DNA of 64,000 nucleotides from CATQGW01 sp965242565 (GTDB lineage Bacteria > Chloroflexota > Dehalococcoidia > Bin125), in contig OZ251457.1 of NCBI GenBank assembly GCA_965242565.1, forward strand, positions 2,976,001-3,040,000, read 5' to 3'. The position numbers and the translations under genes were made by a program. The stretch's first letter is position 1. Each line of letters begins with the position of its first letter. The notes beneath the pieces were generated by a model that saw only the letters and a program-made list of their open reading frames with translations, was not told the origin of the DNA and made no database searches. Of this stretch, positions 60,521-64,000 are shown piece by piece.

Positions 60521-60790
60521 TCAGGACGATGCCGCAGGCGCGGCGGGCTGCTGCTCAAGCAGCTCAGCGGCGCGTTCCAGCGCGGCGCGTTTGATGAAAC
60601 TGATCTCGTCTTCGCGGGCGAAGCGTGCGGCCGCGAACAGGTCGTCGAGCTCATCGGAGGCGAACGCGATTCCGATTCGGCCGCCCACTTTTTCGGGCGG
60701 CTCGAACTCGATCTCTTCTGCATCGCTGATGTCGCCGAACTCTTCGCGTTCGGCGTCGGTCTTCGGAGCCGGAGTTGGTGCGCTGCTCAT
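60521..60790 (-). CDS. Ribbon-helix-helix-like antitoxin (copy 2), 89 aa
   Basis: Probable antitoxin. The C-terminal half resembles a ribbon-helix-helix domain: strand RIGIAFASDEL, helix DDLFAAARFAREDEIS and helix FIKRAALERAAELLEQ. The N-terminal half is acidic (AEREEFGDISDAEEIEFEP), fitting a toxin-binding tail placed first. It is a tandem paralogue of the gene at 60799; the final ~20 residues (ALERAAELLEQQPAAPAASS) are identical except for one substitution. Two antitoxin-like genes for one toxin gene is unusual. Family assignment is tentative. Confidence 0.6.
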   Translation of the reverse strand: MSSAPTPAPKTDAEREEFGDISDAEEIEFEPPEKVGGRIGIAFASDELDDLFAAARFAREDEISFIKRAALERAAELLEQQPAAPAASS

Positions 60791-60798
60791 GGCGGACG

Positions 60799-61065
60799 TC
60801 AGGAAGATGCGGCTGGCGCGGCGGGCTGCTGCTCAAGCAGCTCAGCGGCGCGCTCCATCGCGGCGCGCTTGATGAACCGGATGGAGTTCTCGTCGGCGAG
60901 TTTGCAGGCGGCGAAGAGTGTGCGCAGCTCATCGGACTCGAACTCAACCTCGGCGACGCCGCCCACGTTCGGGCCGAACTCCAAGTCAATGGGCTCAGCG
61001 TCCTCGATCTCGCCGTACTCCTCGCGCTCGGCGGCGGTTTGCGGAAGCGGCTCTGTGCTCATCAT
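60799..61065 (-). CDS. Ribbon-helix-helix-like antitoxin (copy 1), 88 aa
   Basis: Same layout as its neighbour: an acidic N-terminus (AEREEYGEIEDAEPIDLEF), then strand VAEVEFESDELRTLF, and helices ACKLADENSIRFIKRAAMER and AAELLEQ. Its first ATG overlaps the toxin stop codon (ATGATGA), a coupling typical of toxin-first type II systems such as BrnTA. A second ATG three bases later may be the real start. The function is inferred from the pairing. Confidence 0.6.
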   Translation of the reverse strand: MMSTEPLPQTAAEREEYGEIEDAEPIDLEFGPNVGGVAEVEFESDELRTLFAACKLADENSIRFIKRAAMERAAELLEQQPAAPAASS

Positions 61066-61388
61066 CGGTTCCTTCGGCGCTGGCGGTACATGCGCGTGTC
61101 CCGATCACTAGAGTACCAGCCGGTCACGATGTGCGAATGACTCGTTCGATCAGGCAGCTCGAGGATGAACGTCAGAAGCCGGCCCGAGCGATCAGGACCG
61201 ACCATCCGCAGCCGGTCGGGTTGGTCGTAAATCGAGCTGTCGGGGCGCAACACCTTGAGACTTTTCTGACGGAAAAGCTCTGGTCTGTTCCGCGCGACCT
61301 CGAGCGCCAAGTCGACGTTGAGGCGGTGCGCCTCGAGCTTCTCGTGGGTGGTTTCGTTCCAAGTCAGGCGGGGAATTCGGTCCGGCAC
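61062..61388 (-). CDS. Putative RelE/BrnT-like toxin, 108 aa
   Basis: Small basic protein whose pattern fits BrnT or DUF4258-like RNase toxins: RLTWNETTHEKLEAHRLNVD (helix opening), then VARNRPELF, RLRMVGPDRSGRLLTFILEL and SHIVTGWYSSDRDTRMYRQR at the end. The 'GRLL...VVT' strand pair and the terminal Arg-rich helix are characteristic. Similarity is weak, so the family is uncertain. The stop overlaps the first antitoxin start, and ispG ends 15 bases upstream, so the module may be transcribed from the ispG promoter. Confidence 0.55.
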   Translation of the reverse strand: MPDRIPRLTWNETTHEKLEAHRLNVDLALEVARNRPELFRQKSLKVLRPDSSIYDQPDRLRMVGPDRSGRLLTFILELPDRTSHSHIVTGWYSSDRDTRMYRQRRRNR

Positions 61389-61403
61389 CTTGTCAGTTGC
61401 CGA

Positions 61404-62534
61404 TCACGTCTGTGCAGCGATGATTTGGTCCAGCTCCTGCTTCAGGCGGGGGAGGATTTGGTCGTAGGGGTAGTGGCCCAGCGACTCTTCGCCGCGCTTC
61501 AGGTTGACCGCGGCGGGGCCGCACCAGAGGCCGAGGTCGGCGTCGTCGGTTTCGCCGGGGCCGTTGACGCGGCAGCCCATCACGGCGATCGTGATGTCGT
61601 GCTCCTTGGCGTACTCGGTCATCACCTTGACGTCCTGCGCGAGGTCGACGAATTTTTCGTTCTCCACGCGGGAGCAGGAGGGGCAGGAGATGATGTTGAG
61701 GCCCTCGTCGAAGCGCGGCGGGACGGAGCGGAAGCGGCCGGCCTCAATGTCGGCGAGGATCTCGCGGGCGGTGGAAATCTCCAGGCCCTTGTCGTCGAAG
61801 GGGACGGTGAGCGAGACGCGCACGGTGTCGCCGATGCCCTGCGAGACGAGCTGCTCGAAGGCGACGCGGGTTTTGATGATGCCCTCGGGCGGCATGCCGG
61901 CCTCGGTCACGCCGAGGTGCAGCGGCACATCGGGTCGCTCGGCGGCGAAGCGGCGGTTGACCTCGACCACCTGCTTCCAGTCGGAGTCCTTGAGCGAGAC
62001 GACGTAACGGTGGAAGCCGAGCTGGTCGAGCAGGGCGCAGTGCTCGGCGGCGCTGGCGACGATCGCCGAGACGTGGTCGCCGGGGTAGCGCTCCAGCATG
62101 CGCGGGTCGATCGAGCCGCAGTTGACGCCGACGCGGATGGCGCAGTCGTGCGCGGCGGCGGTTTCGGCGATGAAGGCGACCTTCTTGGCGACGCTCTTCT
62201 CTTTCTCGTGGTGGTGGAGGTGGCCAGGGTTGTAGCGGATCTTGTCCACGTGCGGCGCAACTGCGGTGCAGAGGCGGTAGTTCTCCTGGAGGTCGACGGA
62301 GAGCGGCGCGCCGGTCTGGGCGCGTACCTCAGCGAGGGCGGCGACGTCCTTGCGGGAGTCGACGGCGACGCGCACGAGGTCGGCGCCGGCCTGTTCAAGC
62401 AGGCGCACCTGGCGGACGGTGGTCTCGACATCCTGCGTGCGGGTGGCGGCCATCGACTGCACGGCGATGGGGTTGCCGCCGCCGATGGCGATGCCGCCGA
62501 CGTGAACGGTGCGGGTGGCGTTGCGAGCGGCCAT
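61404..62534 (-). CDS. ispG: 4-hydroxy-3-methylbut-2-enyl diphosphate synthase IspG, 376 aa
   Basis: Iron-sulfur enzyme of the MEP isoprenoid pathway (GcpE). The N-terminal TIM barrel begins HVGGIAIGGGNPIAVQSMAA, with QVRLLEQAGADLVRVAVDSR. The 4Fe-4S cysteines are in NIISCPSCSRVENEKF (C-x2-C) and IAVMGCRVNGPGETDDADLG, with ligand Glu in the GPGE motif. It is the short bacterial form. The start at MAARNATRTVHVG follows CGAGGAGCCCGCC; the in-frame ATG at 62585 adds non-conserved residues. It shows this organism makes isoprenoids by the MEP route, which would feed UppP and the geranylgeranyl-reductase-family enzyme. Confidence 0.95.
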   Translation of the reverse strand: MAARNATRTVHVGGIAIGGGNPIAVQSMAATRTQDVETTVRQVRLLEQAGADLVRVAVDSRKDVAALAEVRAQTGAPLSVDLQENYRLCTAVAPHVDKIRYNPGHLHHHEKEKSVAKKVAFIAETAAAHDCAIRVGVNCGSIDPRMLERYPGDHVSAIVASAAEHCALLDQLGFHRYVVSLKDSDWKQVVEVNRRFAAERPDVPLHLGVTEAGMPPEGIIKTRVAFEQLVSQGIGDTVRVSLTVPFDDKGLEISTAREILADIEAGRFRSVPPRFDEGLNIISCPSCSRVENEKFVDLAQDVKVMTEYAKEHDITIAVMGCRVNGPGETDDADLGLWCGPAAVNLKRGEESLGHYPYDQILPRLKQELDQIIAAQT

Positions 62535-62596
62535 GGCGGGCTCCTCGGAAGTGTGCGCGGGTTCTCCTTCAGTGTCGCAGCGCACCCCCGCCGCCG

Positions 62597-64000
62597 CTAG
62601 CCGCCGCCGACCTTGATCTCCGTGCTGCGCAGCCAGCGATCGACCGTCGGGCTGGTCGGGAAGTAACGCGAGGGCGGCAGGATGCGCTCGCCGCCGGTCG
62701 GTGTGAAGGCGAACTCGATCCGCCCATCGGCGCGCAGCCGCGCGTTGATTCGCCCGATTGCCGCGCCGTCGACCTCCACGGGCGTTGAGCGCAGCCAGCG
62801 CTGGTGGTCAACGCTCGCCGGGAAGTAGCGTGCGCTGGGCAGGATCGGCTCCACGGCGCCGGCGGGCTGCCAGCCGAACTCGGTGCGCCCGTCGGCCAGC
62901 CGGCGGGCGATGATCCGCCCGCTGGTCGGAGCGTCCGCCGCCGTGCTCGGCTCGCGCAGCCAGGCGGGGATATCAAAGATGCCGTTGTAGACCATCCAGC
63001 AGGCGACCATTCCCAGCTCACTCAGTGCGCAGGCATGATTAGTGCCGGCACTGATCGCGAGGTAGTTCGTCGCTGGCGGCTGTGGCTGCCCATCGAACGT
63101 ATAACCCCAGCACTCGATTTCGCCGCTCGCCCGCAGCCCGCAACTGTGTCGCCCGCCTGCACTGACGGCGTTGAACGCTCCGCCTGGCGCGTCTGTTTGG
63201 CCGAAGTCGTTGTTTCCCCAGCACTCGACCACCCCATTCGGTCGTAGCCCGCAGGTGTGCTGATCGCCCGAGCTTACCGTGCTGAATGTCCCGCGACGCG
63301 AAGCGTCTGTTTGGCCGAAGTCGTTGTTTCCCCAGCACTCTACCGTGCCGCTGGTATGCAATCCGCAGGTGTGCTGATCGCCCGCGCTCACCGCGCTGAA
63401 CGTCCCCCCCGCCCAACTCGCTCGGAGATAACGGAGGTTTCCCCAACACTCGATCGCGCCGCTGACACGCAGCCCGCAGGTGTGTTGCCGGCCCGCACTG
63501 ACTGCGCTGAACAGGCCCCCGGGTGCGTCCACCTGGCCGTACACGTCGCTCCCCCAACACTCGACCGCACCGCTCGTGCGCAGTCCACAGGTGCGGCTCG
63601 GGCCCGCGCTGACTACGCTGAAGCGTCCGTCCGGCGCATCCGTCTGGCCCACCGAGTTGCCTCCCCAGCACTCGATCGCGCCGCTCGTACGTAGCCCGCA
63701 GGTGTGGAACCAGCCCGCGCTGACTGCACTAAACGTCCCGCTTGGCGCGTCCGTTTGGCTCTCGTTGTTGGCTCCCCAACACTCGATCGCACCGCTCGTG
63801 CGCAGGCCACAAGTGTGGTGCCGGCCCGCGCTGACTGCACTAAACGTGCCGCTTGGTGCTTCCGCCTTGCCGAACTCGTTGTCCCCCCAGCACTCGATTT
63901 CGCCAGTCTCACGCAGCCCACAGACATGGAGTGAGCCTGAACTGACGGCGCTGAAGCGGCCGCTCGGCTCATCGGTCAAGCCGTACCAATCGGCTCCCCA
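62597..64000 (-). CDS. Secreted RCC1-repeat protein with two C-terminal modules (partial, 5' end beyond window)
   Basis: The gene runs off the right window edge, so the N-terminus and any signal peptide are not visible. At least nine complete RCC1-like repeats (HTCGLRTSGAIECWG, linker GQTDAPxGTFSAVSAG) precede a C-terminal pair of the shared module (IARRLADGRTEFGWQP...RYFPA...RWLRSTPV; NARLRADGRIEFAFTP...RYFPT...RWLRSTEI). In this protein the modules come last, whereas in the RCC1 proteins at 31017 and 41289 they come first. The repeat sequence is very close to that of 31017, implying relatively recent common origin. Function is unknown. Confidence 0.8.
   Translation of the reverse strand, partial: WGADWYGLTDEPSGRFSAVSSGSLHVCGLRETGEIECWGDNEFGKAEAPSGTFSAVSAGRHHTCGLRTSGAIECWGANNESQTDAPSGTFSAVSAGWFHTCGLRTSGAIECWGGNSVGQTDAPDGRFSVVSAGPSRTCGLRTSGAVECWGSDVYGQVDAPGGLFSAVSAGRQHTCGLRVSGAIECWGNLRYLRASWAGGTFSAVSAGDQHTCGLHTSGTVECWGNNDFGQTDASRRGTFSTVSSGDQHTCGLRPNGVVECWGNNDFGQTDAPGGAFNAVSAGGRHSCGLRASGEIECWGYTFDGQPQPPATNYLAISAGTNHACALSELGMVACWMVYNGIFDIPAWLREPSTAADAPTSGRIIARRLADGRTEFGWQPAGAVEPILPSARYFPASVDHQRWLRSTPVEVDGAAIGRINARLRADGRIEFAFTPTGGERILPPSRYFPTSPTVDRWLRSTEIKVGGG

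Noticed and set aside
1..64000. tRNA, rRNA or other structured RNA genes
   Set aside because: No tRNA-like arms or rRNA-conserved stretches were found on reading the intergenic regions; a covariance-model scan was not possible.

Overview
This is a very GC-rich, gene-dense bacterial chromosome segment. The best guess is Chloroflexota, perhaps a SAR202/Dehalococcoidia-like marine or sponge-associated lineage. That guess rests on gene content: an F420/FMN-type LLM oxidoreductase, a tandem-fused CaiB/BaiF CoA-transferase, several SDRs, amidohydrolases and big secreted propeller proteins. No rRNA or tRNA was seen, so the lineage is an inference. About 60 protein genes can be supported.

Left part (1-12 kb): a DUF433/DUF5615 toxin-antitoxin locus preceded by the tail of a second toxin copy; plsY with a geranylgeranyl-reductase-family gene; a large secreted FG-GAP/Ig-like protein; ilvE; an MBL-fold hydrolase. 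Two repeat arrays flank the secreted-protein gene. From 12.2 to 15.8 kb lies ilvB-ilvN-ilvC behind a possible leader/attenuator. A zinc-type dehydrogenase and a D-aminoacylase-like amidohydrolase follow. At 20.5-24.4 kb is a paralogue of the secreted protein whose signal peptide is put out of frame by a run of 12 C.

Middle (24.7-46.4 kb): an LLM oxidoreductase, a HAD protein, an SbcD-like nuclease with an SbcC/YhaN-like ATPase interrupted by one in-frame TAA, an RCC1-repeat protein between 160-bp direct repeats, three SDRs, a second DUF433/DUF5615 pair fused by overlap to an MFS gene, an amidohydrolase, a second RCC1 protein, a leucine-dehydrogenase-like gene, a TlpA-like thioredoxin and a two-subunit TPP decarboxylase.

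Right part (46.4-64 kb): an AlbA_2/ATPase gene coupled to a ParA-like gene, a lipoprotein Cu/Zn SOD, an FAH-family hydrolase, two tandem PaREP1/HEPN-like genes, the CoA-transferase fusion, a DNA methyltransferase-HNH fusion with two small unknown genes, an acyl-CoA carboxylase subunit, uppP, a nitroreductase, a toxin with two tandem antitoxins, ispG, and a third RCC1 protein cut by the window end.

The most notable structures are: (1) twelve copies of a 151-152 bp element with 29-bp terminal inverted repeats, some ends carrying compensatory changes; (2) homopolymer tracts at both paralogous surface-protein genes, suggesting phase variation; (3) a recurrent paired ~45-residue secreted module with or without RCC1 repeats in four proteins, two of which have exactly 14 RCC1 repeats.
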